Shown here one piece after another: positions 44,340 through 53,846 of a stretch of DNA of 64,000 bases (positions are counted from its first letter, which is position 1; every line of letters starts with the position of its first letter). Below the pieces are notes generated by a model. It was not told the origin of the DNA and did not search any database. It saw only the letters and a program-made list of their open reading frames with translations. The position numbers and the translations under genes were made by a program. Source of the DNA: Fulvimarina endophytica (lineage in GTDB: Bacteria; Pseudomonadota; Alphaproteobacteria; Rhizobiales; Rhizobiaceae); assembly GCF_003403015.1 (NCBI RefSeq), contig NZ_QURL01000004.1, positions 124,001-188,000 on the forward strand. The letters run 5' to 3'.

Positions 44340-45190
44340 GCGCGCCCGCGACCACCCCCGGCGGGCGGCGGGCTTCCAGGGCGGGACCGTGGATCGTCGT
44401 CGTCCTCGCCATCCTCTATTTCCTCTTGCCGCTCGTCGCGACCTTCGAGTTCTCCCTGTCGATGCTGCGCGGGGTCTGGAGCTTCGAGGCCTACAAGTCG
44501 GTGTTCTCCGATACGCGCTTCCGCGAGACCTTCACCTTCTCGGTGATCGCCGCGCTGGTGACCATCATCGTCGGCTCGCTGCTCATCGTCCCGACGGCCT
44601 ATTGGGTGCGCCTCAAATTCCCGAAACTGCGCCCGCTCGTCGAGTTCATCACGCTGCTGCCGCTGGTCATTCCGCCGATCGTCCTCGTCTTCGGCTATCT
44701 GCGGCTCTACAACTCCTCCTCCTTCCTGCCCTTCACCGGATCGGCGAACGGCACCTATGTCCTCCTCATCTTCGGCTATGTGGTCCTGTCGATGCCCTAC
44801 ATGTACCGGGCGGTCGACACCGGCATGGCGGCGATCGATATCCGCACGCTGACGGAAGCGGGCGAAAGTCTCGGCGCGAACCGCATCACGGTGCTCTTCA
44901 AGGTGATCCTGCCGAATGTCAGGGCTGCGGTCCTTTCCGGCGCGTTCCTGTCCTTTGCCATCGTCATCGGCGAATTCGTGCTGGCGAGCCTCCTCAACCA
45001 GCCGGCCTTCGGCCCCTATCTGGCGCTCGTCGGCACCCACAAGGCCTATGAGCCCTCGGCGCTGGCGATGATCGCGTTCGCGGTCACCTGGGCCTGCATG
45101 GGCCTCTTACAGCTCGCCGGCCGTAAGCGGACCGCGAGGCGGGTCGCAGCGCCCCTCGCCGTCAAACCCAATCAAGGATCGCAAGCATGA
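44336..45190 (+). CDS. ABC transporter permease (PotC/PhnV type)
   Basis: A 284-residue permease with six helices and the coupling loop TLTEAGESLGANRITVLFKVILPN. It starts in an ATGA overlap with the first permease and ends in an ATGA overlap with the ATPase gene, so the three are translationally coupled. The start is set by that overlap, although the frame is open upstream. Confidence 0.92.
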   Translation: MSAPATTPGGRRASRAGPWIVVVLAILYFLLPLVATFEFSLSMLRGVWSFEAYKSVFSDTRFRETFTFSVIAALVTIIVGSLLIVPTAYWVRLKFPKLRPLVEFITLLPLVIPPIVLVFGYLRLYNSSSFLPFTGSANGTYVLLIFGYVVLSMPYMYRAVDTGMAAIDIRTLTEAGESLGANRITVLFKVILPNVRAAVLSGAFLSFAIVIGEFVLASLLNQPAFGPYLALVGTHKAYEPSALAMIAFAVTWACMGLLQLAGRKRTARRVAAPLAVKPNQGSQA

Positions 45191-46251
45191 GCTTCCTGTC
45201 GATCGACGGCGTCGTCAAAAGCTTCGGGCCGACCACCGTCGTCAAGGATTTCGATCTTCGGGTGGAACGTGGCGAGTTCGTCTCCTTTCTCGGGCCGTCC
45301 GGCTGCGGCAAGACGACGATGCTGCGCATGATCGCGGGCTTCGAGCGGCCGAGCGCCGGGCGCATCGTCATCGACGGCGAGGACGTGACGGATCTGGCCG
45401 CGAGCCGGCGCCGTATCGGCATGGTGTTCCAGGCCTATGCCCTCTTCCCCAATCTTTCGGTCCACGACAACGTCGCCTTCGGGCTGAAGGTCGCGGGGCG
45501 GCCCAAGCGCGAGATCGGGCCGCGCGTCGAGGAGATGCTGACCCTCGTCGGCCTGCCGCATCTTTCGAACCGATACCCCTACCAGCTGTCGGGCGGCCAG
45601 CAGCAACGCGTCGCCCTAGCCCGGGCGCTGGCGCCGAGCCCCCGCGTTCTCCTTCTCGACGAGCCGCTTTCGGCCCTCGACGCCAAGATCCGCGTCTCGC
45701 TGCGCGAACAGATCCGCGCCCTTCAGCGCGAGCTCGGCATCACGACGATCTTCGTGACGCACGACCAGGAGGAAGCCCTGTCGATGTCTGACCGGATCGC
45801 GGTGATGAGCGAGGGCCGGATCCAGCAATGCGCGACGCCGTTCGAGATCTACAACCGACCCTCGACCCGCTTCGTCGCCGGGTTCGTCGGGACGCTGAGC
45901 CTCATCGACGGCGTGCGCGCGGAGGGGGCCGGCGCGATCGTCGACGGAACGCGGATCGAATTGTCCGAAACGCCGCCCGTCGCGGAAGGCGCGCCGCTCA
46001 CGCTCACCCTGCGTCCCGAAGCGGTCAAGCTCGAGCCCTCCTCCGATCGGCCCAATCGCCTGACGGGTGAGGTGCGCGACGCCCATTTCATGGGATCGGT
46101 CGTCCGGCTCGACGTCCACGTCGCCGGATCGAGCGTCCTCGTCGATACCTTCAACCGGTCGGCCGTGCCGCCACCGGCCCGGGGCGAACGCATCGATCTC
46201 TATTTCGCGCCCGCCGATGTGGGCCTTCTCGCGGACCGGCCGCAGACTTGA
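45187..46251 (+). CDS. ABC transporter ATP-binding protein (PotA/FbpC type)
   Basis: A 354-residue ATPase: Walker A GPSGCGKTT, Q-loop MVFQAYALFPN, signature LSGGQQQR, Walker B VLLLDEPLSALD, switch His in VTHDQEE, followed by a C-terminal TOBE domain (about 270-350, TLRPEAVKLEP and GSVVRLDVHV). Last gene of the importer operon, convergent with hglS. Because FbpC/PotA ATPases are similar, it could also energise other importers. Confidence 0.93.
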   Translation: MSFLSIDGVVKSFGPTTVVKDFDLRVERGEFVSFLGPSGCGKTTMLRMIAGFERPSAGRIVIDGEDVTDLAASRRRIGMVFQAYALFPNLSVHDNVAFGLKVAGRPKREIGPRVEEMLTLVGLPHLSNRYPYQLSGGQQQRVALARALAPSPRVLLLDEPLSALDAKIRVSLREQIRALQRELGITTIFVTHDQEEALSMSDRIAVMSEGRIQQCATPFEIYNRPSTRFVAGFVGTLSLIDGVRAEGAGAIVDGTRIELSETPPVAEGAPLTLTLRPEAVKLEPSSDRPNRLTGEVRDAHFMGSVVRLDVHVAGSSVLVDTFNRSAVPPPARGERIDLYFAPADVGLLADRPQT

Positions 46252-46372
46252 CGGACGGCCATCCGGCGGCCCTAAGCCTCCAACTCGTCTCGAAAATCCG
46301 CTTCGTGCTCCGGTTTCCCGCCGACAGGTGGGATGGCCGGAACAACCAAGGTCCGCTTTTCGGTCCAATACC

Positions 46373-47752
46373 CTATCCGGCCCGGCTGGCGAGATCGGCG
46401 CGCGCCCTTGCGAGCGAGGCGGCCTGCGCCTCGGCATAAAGCGCATGAAAATCTGCGACCGGAGCGCCGAGATCGGCCTCGAAGCGGGCCTGGCTGGGAT
46501 TGGCCTCAAAGGAGCGCGCGGCGTCGTCGCCGAGATTGGACTGGAAGATCCCCGCGGCCGAAACCGGCAGGAAATCCTCGTAGGTGATCGGATCGGCGCG
46601 CAGCATGCCGGCGGCAACGAGTTCGTCGGCGCTGAGACCGGCGTCGATCCCGCCAGGCGTTCCGGTCGCGGCATAGCGGAAATAGCCGAGGCCTTCGGTC
46701 CTCAGCCGGTCGAGATCGTCGGGAAAGACGGAGAAGACATCGCAGAGCGCCGCCATATAGGCATCGGCATTGGAGCCGTCGGCGGCGGGCGTCACCCTGG
46801 CGCGCGCTTCGGCGAGAAGCCGGTCGTAGAGCGCCTGCCCCTTCGGCGTCAGCGCCAGCCCGCGCTGTTCGATCTCGCCGAACCGCGCCGTGTGGCGCCC
46901 TTCCCTCTCTTCGTCGCCGAGGAAGGCGACCGGCTCCTCCAGCGCCTTGAACGAGGTCTGGCGCAACAGGATGGGCACGCGGCGCGAGGGCGGCCCTTCG
47001 ATCACGGCCTTGGGTGCGATGCCGTCCTGCGGCATGCGCGCCTGCACCGTGTCGATATCCAGCGTGCGCGGCGTCAGATGGTTGATATGCGGCCCCTTGA
47101 ACGCGACGACGTCGGCGAGAAGCCGGTGGGCATGGTCGAGCCGGCGATATAGCGCGCCGTCGACATTGGCGGTGTCATGCCAGCGGAACGTCTCGAGCGC
47201 TTCCTCGACGAAGGCATCCGCCTCCGCTTCGCCGAGCCCGCCCTCCGTCTCGGCCCTCGCGATGAGATCGCGGCAGGCCGGGGTGAAGATCTCGCGTGTC
47301 TCCAGAACGGCGGATGCCTCGGCTCTGAGGGCTTCGTCCTCGATGAGGTCCAGCCGCAGGAGCGAGGTGAAGACCCGGAACGGATTGGCCGAGAGCGCGG
47401 CCGGATCGACCGGACGGAAGGCCGTGGAATGAACCGGCACGCCCGCGACGGAGAGATCGTAATAGCCCACCGGCACCATGCCCATCACGGCGAAGAGCCG
47501 GCGTATGGTGGAGAGCTCGGCCGCGGTTCCGAGCCGGATCGCGCCATGACGCTCCTCGTTGATGCGGTCGAGTTCGTTCGTGCGCGACAGGCGCGACGCT
47601 TCGGCCTCGTCGGCGGCGAGCACCTCGCCGTTCACCCGTTCCACCAGGGAGACGAGCGTTCCGTAGGCGGGGACCTCGGCACGGTACATCGCCGACATGG
47701 CGCGGGCGAAGCGGGCGCGGATCTCGTCGGAGGAGATATGGGAATGCGACAT
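46373..47752 (-). CDS. hglS: 2-oxoadipate dioxygenase/decarboxylase (HglS, YdcJ family)
   Basis: A 459-residue DUF1338 protein. Metal-ligand blocks are visible: GVPVHSTAFRP (first His), HINHLTPRTLD (second His) and EIEQRGLALT (Glu); the GYYDLSVAG strand and RQTSFKALEE also fit. Characterised members use Fe(II) and O2 to turn 2-oxoadipate into D-2-hydroxyglutarate in D-lysine catabolism. No other lysine-catabolic genes are in the window, so it seems to act alone here. It is convergent with the PotA-like gene. Confidence 0.9.
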   Translation of the reverse strand: MSHSHISSDEIRARFARAMSAMYRAEVPAYGTLVSLVERVNGEVLAADEAEASRLSRTNELDRINEERHGAIRLGTAAELSTIRRLFAVMGMVPVGYYDLSVAGVPVHSTAFRPVDPAALSANPFRVFTSLLRLDLIEDEALRAEASAVLETREIFTPACRDLIARAETEGGLGEAEADAFVEEALETFRWHDTANVDGALYRRLDHAHRLLADVVAFKGPHINHLTPRTLDIDTVQARMPQDGIAPKAVIEGPPSRRVPILLRQTSFKALEEPVAFLGDEEREGRHTARFGEIEQRGLALTPKGQALYDRLLAEARARVTPAADGSNADAYMAALCDVFSVFPDDLDRLRTEGLGYFRYAATGTPGGIDAGLSADELVAAGMLRADPITYEDFLPVSAAGIFQSNLGDDAARSFEANPSQARFEADLGAPVADFHALYAEAQAASLARARADLASRAG

Positions 47753-47935
47753 GGGGCAGGACCGATCGGCTGTTCAGCGTCTACAGTCATTTAACCGCCG
47801 CCGGGCCGCCCTTGCCAGCGAGTTCTGCCATTGTCCTCGTTCACGAACCGGACGATGAGCAGACGAGCCGGGCCGATCTGCGGCGGCAGGTGACAAGGAT
47901 CGGCGTTTCTGGCATCGTCGCTCCTCGTGGACAAG

Positions 47936-48340
47936 ATGCGCCTCCTTCTCGGCGATGCCTGGTCGGGCGGCCTTCTGGCCGTCGTCACGGCTGCGTGCGT
48001 CTTCTTCCATATGGCGGCCTCATCCTATGCCTGCTCGGTATCGCTGTCGGCGCCTCACACCGTATCCGTCGTGATCTGTCACGGTTCAGGCTTCGAAAAC
48101 GTCGAAGTCCCCGCTCCCGGACCTGAAAAGCCGCAATCGGCCCACGGATGCCCCTGCGGCGCCCTTTGCGCCATGGGCGGCGGCTCGGCGCTTCCCGTCG
48201 CCGAGATCGATCTCGGCGCGGCCTACAGCCTGGCCGGCGCCATCGATCTCGATTTTTCGTCCGGTGACGATTCCTGCCGCGATGCCTGCGCGAACGAAGC
48301 GCCCCCGTTCCCCACCGGCCCTCCTGCCCTCTCCGTCTGA
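47936..48340 (+). CDS. CutF/DUF2946-like Cys-rich small exported protein
   Basis: A 134-residue protein with a hydrophobic N-terminal segment (about 10-33). The rest contains spaced cysteines: YACSVS, VVICHGSG, HGCPCGALCAM and CRDAC, and it ends with a Pro-rich tail (APPFPTGPPALSV). This is the layout of DUF2946 proteins such as Rhodobacter CutF, which bind copper through Cys motifs and use a C-terminal proline stretch to control translation of the next gene. The next gene is a PepSY protein with a His/Met-rich loop. GTG 47927 is an alternative start. Family placement is by pattern only. Confidence 0.6.
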   Translation: MRLLLGDAWSGGLLAVVTAACVFFHMAASSYACSVSLSAPHTVSVVICHGSGFENVEVPAPGPEKPQSAHGCPCGALCAMGGGSALPVAEIDLGAAYSLAGAIDLDFSSGDDSCRDACANEAPPFPTGPPALSV

Positions 48341-48378
48341 CGCTCGAAACCAAGACCGTTTTCCGGAGACATTCATCA

Positions 48379-48482
48379 TGCCCATTTCATCCGCCGGGCG
48401 GATGCGCGACGCTTGGCGTCCGCGCTCCGTCCCTGTCCGCCCCTCCTCGCCCTGCCTCTTGACACCGGGGTGCCCGCGATGA
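48379..48482 (+). CDS. Possible 34-residue Cys/Pro leader peptide
   Basis: The ATG is preceded by GGAGA (9 nt). The frame is short, Arg/Pro-rich, and ends CLLTPGCPR, and its stop codon overlaps the PepSY start as ATGA. Translation of this frame would be coupled to the PepSY gene. A chance frame is quite possible; the Cys-x5-Cys, the prolines and the exact overlap make it worth noting. Confidence 0.35.
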
Positions 48483-49915
48483 GCAAGGCCCTTTCCGCTT
48501 CCGCGCGCGAGCCTTCGCGCAAGGCCGCCGCGTCCGTTTCGACGACTGGCCTCATGGGCTTCGTCGCCCGGCTGCACTTCTATATCGGCCTCTTCGTCGG
48601 GCCGTTCCTGTTCGTGGCCGCGTTGACGGGCACGCTCTACGCCCTCACGCCCCAGATCGAGAGATTGATCTACAGCGACCAGTTGACGACGCCCTCGACG
48701 GGCACCGCCCAGCCCCTCAGTGCCCAGGCCGAGGCCGCGCGCCGCGTGGTGGGCGAGGACCTGCGCCTCTTCGCCGTGCGCCCGGCCCCCGAGCCCGGTA
48801 CGACGACGCGGGTGATGTTCGCCGATCCGGCGCTCGGGCCATCGGAGACCCGGGCGATCTTCGTCGATCCGGTGACGCTGGACGTGCGCGGCGATCTCAC
48901 CGCCTACGGAACGAGCGGCATCCTGCCTTTCCGCATCACCCTCGACTATCTCCACCGCAGTCTCATGCTCGGTGACTGGGGCCGCGCCTATAGCGAACTC
49001 GCCGCCTCCTGGCTGTGGCTCCTCGCGCTCGGCGGCATCGTCCTGTGGGCCCGGCGTCGCACCGGACGGGCCGCGCACGCGAACCCGGCCAACACGAGCC
49101 TTCGCGTGCGCCGCCTGCACGGGATCACGGGGGTCGTCCTGTCCGTCGGCCTCCTCTTCCTCTCGGCGACGGGTCTCACCTGGTCGCAATGGGCCGGAGA
49201 CCGGATCGGCGAATTGCGCGGGGCTCTCGGCTGGACGACGCCGAGCGTGACGCTCGCCCTCGAAGGATCGCAGGGTCGCGGAATGGTCGGGGATCACGCC
49301 CATCACGGCGCGATGGGCATGACGATGCCGGCAGGCGCTTCCGAACCTGCGGTCGATCCGGCCGGGCGGCTCGACGGCGTGCTGTCGGCCGCACAGGCCG
49401 GGGGCATCGATGCTTCGCTCGTCGAGATCCGTCCCTCCGATCCGGGGGAGGCCTATGTGGTGCGCGAGATCGATCGGTCCTGGCCCTCCCAGGTCGACAC
49501 GGTCGCGGTCGATCCTGCCACGATGGCGATCACCAGCCGGGCGGACTTCGCCGATTTCGGCCTCGTCGCCAAGCTCGTGCAATGGGGAGTGGCCGCGCAT
49601 ATGGGCATTCTCTTCGGGCTCGCGAACCAGATCGCGGTGGTCGCCCTCGGCATCGGCACGATGGCGCTCACCGTCTACGGCTACCGGATCTGGTGGCGGC
49701 AGCGTCCGGCTCCGGGCAATGCGTCGAGGACGCTGACGGATGCCTGGATGCGGATGAGGCCTGCCACGAGGATTGCGGTCCTCGCCGTCGCGGCAGCGCT
49801 CGGATGGGCCTTGCCGGTTCTCGGCGCGAGCCTCCTCGCCTTCCTCGCCATCGACCTCCTGCGCTGGGGTCTTGCCCGGCGCGGCCTCGGCAGGCCGCAA
49901 TCGGCCGCGGGCTGA
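48479..49915 (+). CDS. PepSY-associated transmembrane protein
   Basis: A 478-residue membrane protein with four helices in the PepSY_TM arrangement: FVARLHFYIGLFVGPFLFVAALTGTLYAL at the first helix, LDYLHRSLMLGDWGR, RRLHGITGVVLSVGLLFLSATGLTW in the middle, and WGVAAHMGILFGLANQ late. Conserved helix histidines (RLH, YLHR, RLHG, AAHMG) are heme- or metal-ligand candidates. A periplasmic loop GDHAHHGAMGMTMPAG is rich in His and Met, suggesting copper contact. Relatives are linked to ferric-siderophore reduction or copper. Start taken at 48479, in the ATGA overlap with the mini-ORF. Confidence 0.88.
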   Translation: MSKALSASAREPSRKAAASVSTTGLMGFVARLHFYIGLFVGPFLFVAALTGTLYALTPQIERLIYSDQLTTPSTGTAQPLSAQAEAARRVVGEDLRLFAVRPAPEPGTTTRVMFADPALGPSETRAIFVDPVTLDVRGDLTAYGTSGILPFRITLDYLHRSLMLGDWGRAYSELAASWLWLLALGGIVLWARRRTGRAAHANPANTSLRVRRLHGITGVVLSVGLLFLSATGLTWSQWAGDRIGELRGALGWTTPSVTLALEGSQGRGMVGDHAHHGAMGMTMPAGASEPAVDPAGRLDGVLSAAQAGGIDASLVEIRPSDPGEAYVVREIDRSWPSQVDTVAVDPATMAITSRADFADFGLVAKLVQWGVAAHMGILFGLANQIAVVALGIGTMALTVYGYRIWWRQRPAPGNASRTLTDAWMRMRPATRIAVLAVAAALGWALPVLGASLLAFLAIDLLRWGLARRGLGRPQSAAG

Positions 49916-49926
49916 ACACGAACGAA

Positions 49927-49956
49927 GCGGGGGCGGCCGAAGAGGATCGCCCCTGC
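49927..49956. terminator. Hairpin between convergent genes
   Basis: GCGGGGGCG (49927-49935) pairs with CGCCCCTGC (49948-49956) with one mismatch. It fills the 42-nt gap between the PepSY gene and ynjD, so it can serve both directions. Confidence 0.5.
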
Positions 49957-49957
49957 C

Positions 49958-50623
49958 TCAGCCGGCCGGGGGTTCGATCTCGACGATCGGCCCGCCGGCG
50001 GCCTCGGCATCCTCCCGGTCGTGGGTGACGAGAAGCGCGGGAATCGCGCGCTCGCGCACCAGCGAGAAGACGAGGTCGCGCATGGACCGGCGAAGCGGGG
50101 CATCGAGGCGGGAGAACGGCTCGTCGAGGAGAAGCGCACGCGGCCGCGCGAGAAGCGTGCGGGCGAGCGCGACCCGGGCGGCCTGACCGCCGGACAGCGT
50201 CGCCGGATCGCGATCGAACATATCCGGAAGGCCGACCCGTTCCAGCATCGCGGCCGCGGCCGCCCGGCGCTCGCGCGCCCCTCGCAAGGCGAAGGTAAGC
50301 GCGAAGAGAAGGTTGGCACCCACCGACATGTGCGGATAGAGCAGCGCATCCTGAAAGAGGAGGCCGACGGCCCGCTTTTCGGGGCGGGTGCGGTCGATGC
50401 GCGCGCCGTCGAGGAGAACCTCGCCCTCCGCCGTGAAGGCGGAATCTAGAAAGCCCGCGATCAGCGCGAAGAGGGTCGACTTGCCGGAGCCGGACGGCCC
50501 CATCACCGTCAGCACGTGTCCCGGCGGAATATGCCGGTCGATCGCGAGCAATGTCCGGCCGTCGAGGCCGATCGCGACATTCTTCAGGCGAAGGCCCGGC
50601 TCGTGCGGTCGCGGATGGTTCAT
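49958..50623 (-). CDS. ynjD: YnjD-like ABC transporter ATP-binding protein
   Basis: A 221-residue ATPase with Walker A GPSGSGKST, Q-loop LLFQDALLYPH, signature LSGGQAAR, Walker B ALLLDEPFSRLD and switch His in VTHDRED. Length and sequence match YnjD and the thiamine-type ThiQ. Its ATG overlaps the permease stop (ATGA). Substrate of YnjBCD is not established. Confidence 0.9.
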   Translation of the reverse strand: MNHPRPHEPGLRLKNVAIGLDGRTLLAIDRHIPPGHVLTVMGPSGSGKSTLFALIAGFLDSAFTAEGEVLLDGARIDRTRPEKRAVGLLFQDALLYPHMSVGANLLFALTFALRGARERRAAAAAMLERVGLPDMFDRDPATLSGGQAARVALARTLLARPRALLLDEPFSRLDAPLRRSMRDLVFSLVRERAIPALLVTHDREDAEAAGGPIVEIEPPAG

Positions 50624-52383
50624 GCGCCCTCCATGCCGCGCCTGCGGCGATAGACGAGGACCGGAACGAGGCTTGCCGCAAGGAAGACGAGTGCGGGGAC
50701 GATCGTCTGCAGCAGCGCATAGACGCCGACGATGCGCCGATTGCCGCCCGAGGCGAGGGCCACGGCTTCGGTCGTGATGGTGGTGAGGCGTCCCGCCCCG
50801 ATTAGGACCGTCGGCAGATACTGGCCGACGGAGACCGCGAAGCCGATGGCGAACGCGGTGAGGATGGGGGCGAGAAGCAAGGGGATGCGGATCCGAAGGA
50901 GCGTTGCGACCGGGCCATGGCGCAGGCTGGCCGCCACCCCGTCGTAACGTGGATCGAGCGCGAACCAGGGCCCGACGAGGGCGAGCGCCACATAGGGCGC
51001 GACGAAGACCAGATGAACGGCGACGAGAAAAGCGAGCGAGGGCTCGAAGCCGCTCGCGACGACGAGGATCTGCAGGCCGAACACGAAGGCGATCTGCGGC
51101 ACGATGAGTGGCAGGTAGAGGAGCCCCGCGATGAGGGAGGGCAGGACCGGCCGCTCGCCGGCAAGCCTCGGGACGGCGCGCCGATGGCTTTCCAGCATCG
51201 CAACGACCGCAAGAAGGGCGATCACCCCCGACAGTCCGGCAACCATAGCGGTCGTCACGATCGGCCCCTCGGCACGCGGCAAAGCGCGCTCGAGGGTCTG
51301 GGTGGTGAAGGCCTGGGGCAGCGGATCGGGAAAGGACCAGAGCCCCGCGAACGACCAGATCGCCAGAACGAGAAGACCGAGGGCGAGCGAGAGACCCGCC
51401 AGCGCGACCGGGAGCATCGCAAGGCCTCGCGCGGCGCCGTCATTGGTTCCGCGCCGGCCCCGCGCCGCGATCGCCGCCCCCAGGCGCGCGCAGAGGCGCT
51501 CCAGTCCCAGCCAGACGAGCAGCGCGCCGGCGGTGACGGCAAGCTGCAGGAGAGCGCCGGCGGAGGCGAGAAAGCGCAGGGACAGATCCGGGTCGCCCAT
51601 CCACTGCAGGAGGCGGACCGCGAGCGTCGGCGGAACGGACGGCCCGAGGATCAGCGCCACGTCGACCACGGAGGATGCGAAGGCGACGACCGCGAGCACC
51701 GGCAGGCGGATCTGGCGATAGACCGAGGGCCAGACGGTGTGGAGGAAGGCCGCCATCCGTCCGTATCCGAGCGAGCGGGCCAGCATGGTCCGCCGTTGCG
51801 GCTCGGCCTGGGGCAGCGCGGCGAAGGCGACGAGCATGAGGAAGGGGATTTCCTTGGCGATGAGACCGGCCATCATGGAAAGCCCCAGGGGATCGCCGAC
51901 GATCAGGAGATCGGGCGGGCGGTCCAGCCCGAGGGGCGCTGCGGCAAGACGGAAGAGAAGGCCGGACGGCGCGATGAGGAAGGCGAGACCGAAGGCCGCC
52001 GCCGCATGGGGAATCGCAAGCAGCGGTCCGAGCGCTCGCCGTGCGATCCGCATGGCGCCCGTTCCATGAAATGCGGCGAGGAACAAGGAGACGGCGAGGA
52101 CCGAGAGCGCGGTGGTCACCAGACCGGAGGCGAAGGACAGGAGGCTCGACGCGAAGAGACCCGGCTGCGCGAGGAGTTCGCGAAAGGGCCCGAGCGAAAG
52201 GCTCGTGCCCCCGAGCGCCGGCAGATAGCCGAAGGCGGGCAGCACCACGCCGGCGAGACCGACCGCGACGGGCGCGGCCAGAAGTCCGGCGATCGACCAG
52301 GGAATGGCTCGAAGAAGGCGGGGGCTGGCACTCACGTCGTCGTCATTCGAACCATTGCGGGCGGTCTTTCGCCCGTCGGGCAT
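50620..52383 (-). CDS. ynjC: YnjC-like fused ABC permease
   Basis: A 587-residue permease with about 12 helices in two halves, like YnjC and ThiP. Contact loops ARSLGYGRMAAFLHTVWPSVY and AASLRHGPVATLLRIRIPLLL are seen in the two halves. It lies 75 nt downstream of the binding-protein gene and overlaps the ATPase gene. Confidence 0.9.
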   Translation of the reverse strand: MPDGRKTARNGSNDDDVSASPRLLRAIPWSIAGLLAAPVAVGLAGVVLPAFGYLPALGGTSLSLGPFRELLAQPGLFASSLLSFASGLVTTALSVLAVSLFLAAFHGTGAMRIARRALGPLLAIPHAAAAFGLAFLIAPSGLLFRLAAAPLGLDRPPDLLIVGDPLGLSMMAGLIAKEIPFLMLVAFAALPQAEPQRRTMLARSLGYGRMAAFLHTVWPSVYRQIRLPVLAVVAFASSVVDVALILGPSVPPTLAVRLLQWMGDPDLSLRFLASAGALLQLAVTAGALLVWLGLERLCARLGAAIAARGRRGTNDGAARGLAMLPVALAGLSLALGLLVLAIWSFAGLWSFPDPLPQAFTTQTLERALPRAEGPIVTTAMVAGLSGVIALLAVVAMLESHRRAVPRLAGERPVLPSLIAGLLYLPLIVPQIAFVFGLQILVVASGFEPSLAFLVAVHLVFVAPYVALALVGPWFALDPRYDGVAASLRHGPVATLLRIRIPLLLAPILTAFAIGFAVSVGQYLPTVLIGAGRLTTITTEAVALASGGNRRIVGVYALLQTIVPALVFLAASLVPVLVYRRRRGMEGA

Positions 52384-52458
52384 CCATTCGTCGCCAGAAG
52401 AGCGCCGTGTCGGTCCTCTTCGGGCACCTGCGCGTCGATCCTCGAACAGGCCCCCGGG

Positions 52459-53679
52459 TCAACTTCCGTAGCGCGCCTTCCACTCCTCCTCGATCCGCGT
52501 CATCCATGAGGGATGGGGTTCGGGCAGGACCGGGCCGAGTTCGTCGGGGCCGAGGGTCGCGACGCCCCGATCGATCGCCTCGAACGCCTGCCGGTCGGCC
52601 GGTTCGAGCTTTTCCATGTCGAGAACCGTCGGATCGCCCCAGATCTCGGGCCGCTCCTTGCGAAGCTGGGCCTCGGGCGACAGGAGAAAGTCGGCGACGA
52701 CCTTGGCGGCGGGTTTCGAACCCGAATTATAGGGGATCGCCACGAAATGGGTGTTGCCGAGGGTCCCGCCGGGAAAGACGAAGGACCGCACCGTGTCCGG
52801 GAGTTCGAAATTGGCGATCGCGCTCGAGGCCTCCGCCGGATTGAAGGCGAAGATGATGCCGAGTTCGCCATCGGCCAGAAGCTGCTTCATCGCCGGGTAG
52901 TTCTGGGGATAGTCGCGTCCGGAACGCCAGAGGACCGGCTGGAGCGCGTCGAGATAATCCCAGAGCGGCCGGGCGGCCTCCTCGAACTTCGCCTCGTCCA
53001 CCGGCTCCTGAAGAAGGCTCGGATCGGCGATCTTCTCGGACAGGATCTGCTTGAGGAAGCTCGAGCCCATGAAATCGGGCGGCGCCGGATAGGAGAAGCG
53101 GCCGGGATGATCCTTGGCCCATTGCAGGAGTTCGTCCGCCGTCCGGGGCATCGTGTCGAGATCGCCGAACCGGGCCGGATCGGTGAAGAAGACGAATTTC
53201 GCCCCGCCCCAAGGGCTTTCCCGCCCGTCGGTCGGAACGGTGAAATCGGTCGTCACGGAGGGATTGTCGGCGTCGACGAGGGACCAGTTCGGCAGATCGG
53301 TCGCGAACCCGTCGGCGAGCAGCCCCTGCTCCTTCATGGAAGCGAAGTTCTCGCCGTTGATCCAGATGAGATCGATGCCGCCGTCCTCGTTTCGCCCGGC
53401 CGCCTTCTCGGCCAAGACCTGCGCGACTGCGTTCGCGGTGTCCTCCAGCTTCACGTGTTCGAGCGTGATATCGTAACGCTCGGACACCTCGTCTGCGACC
53501 CACTGGATGTAATCGTTGATGTTCTGGGAGCCACCCCAGGCGTTGAAGTAGACGGTTTGCCCTTTGGCAGCCTCGACGGTGGCGCTCCATTCGTCGGAGG
53601 ACGGCTCTTGTGCGGTCGCAGGTCCCCCGGCGATCGCCAGCAAGACCACGGAGGCCAGCGCCGATCTCAAAAGCTTCAT
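52459..53679 (-). CDS. ynjB: YnjB-like periplasmic binding protein
   Basis: A 406-residue binding protein with signal peptide (about 1-23, TAQEP). QTVYFNAWGGSQNINDYIQW is the YnjB signature opening, followed by DGGIDLIWINGENFASMKEQ and NTHFVAIPYNSGSKP. Start at 53679 precedes the signal peptide. It heads the ynjBCD operon. E. coli YnjBCD has no proven ligand; a thiamine-like or metal-complex substrate has only structural plausibility. Confidence 0.9.
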   Translation of the reverse strand: MKLLRSALASVVLLAIAGGPATAQEPSSDEWSATVEAAKGQTVYFNAWGGSQNINDYIQWVADEVSERYDITLEHVKLEDTANAVAQVLAEKAAGRNEDGGIDLIWINGENFASMKEQGLLADGFATDLPNWSLVDADNPSVTTDFTVPTDGRESPWGGAKFVFFTDPARFGDLDTMPRTADELLQWAKDHPGRFSYPAPPDFMGSSFLKQILSEKIADPSLLQEPVDEAKFEEAARPLWDYLDALQPVLWRSGRDYPQNYPAMKQLLADGELGIIFAFNPAEASSAIANFELPDTVRSFVFPGGTLGNTHFVAIPYNSGSKPAAKVVADFLLSPEAQLRKERPEIWGDPTVLDMEKLEPADRQAFEAIDRGVATLGPDELGPVLPEPHPSWMTRIEEEWKARYGS

Positions 53680-53846
53680 TCCACTCGTTCCTTCCCCCGC
53701 GCGTGGCCGTCCATGCACCGCCATCTGCCTTTATCTTCGCCGGGATTGCCGGAACCGTTACCTCGCGGGTGCACGAACACGGCACGCAAGGCTCCATCCT
53801 GGTCGGCCGATGGCCTTTTCGCGATCGGCGCGAAGGGAGCCGCGTC

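Noticed and set aside
53680..53846. Possible TPP riboswitch ahead of ynjB, because YnjBCD resembles thiamine importers
   Set aside because: The conserved CUGAGA and ACCUGAUC-type blocks are not present.
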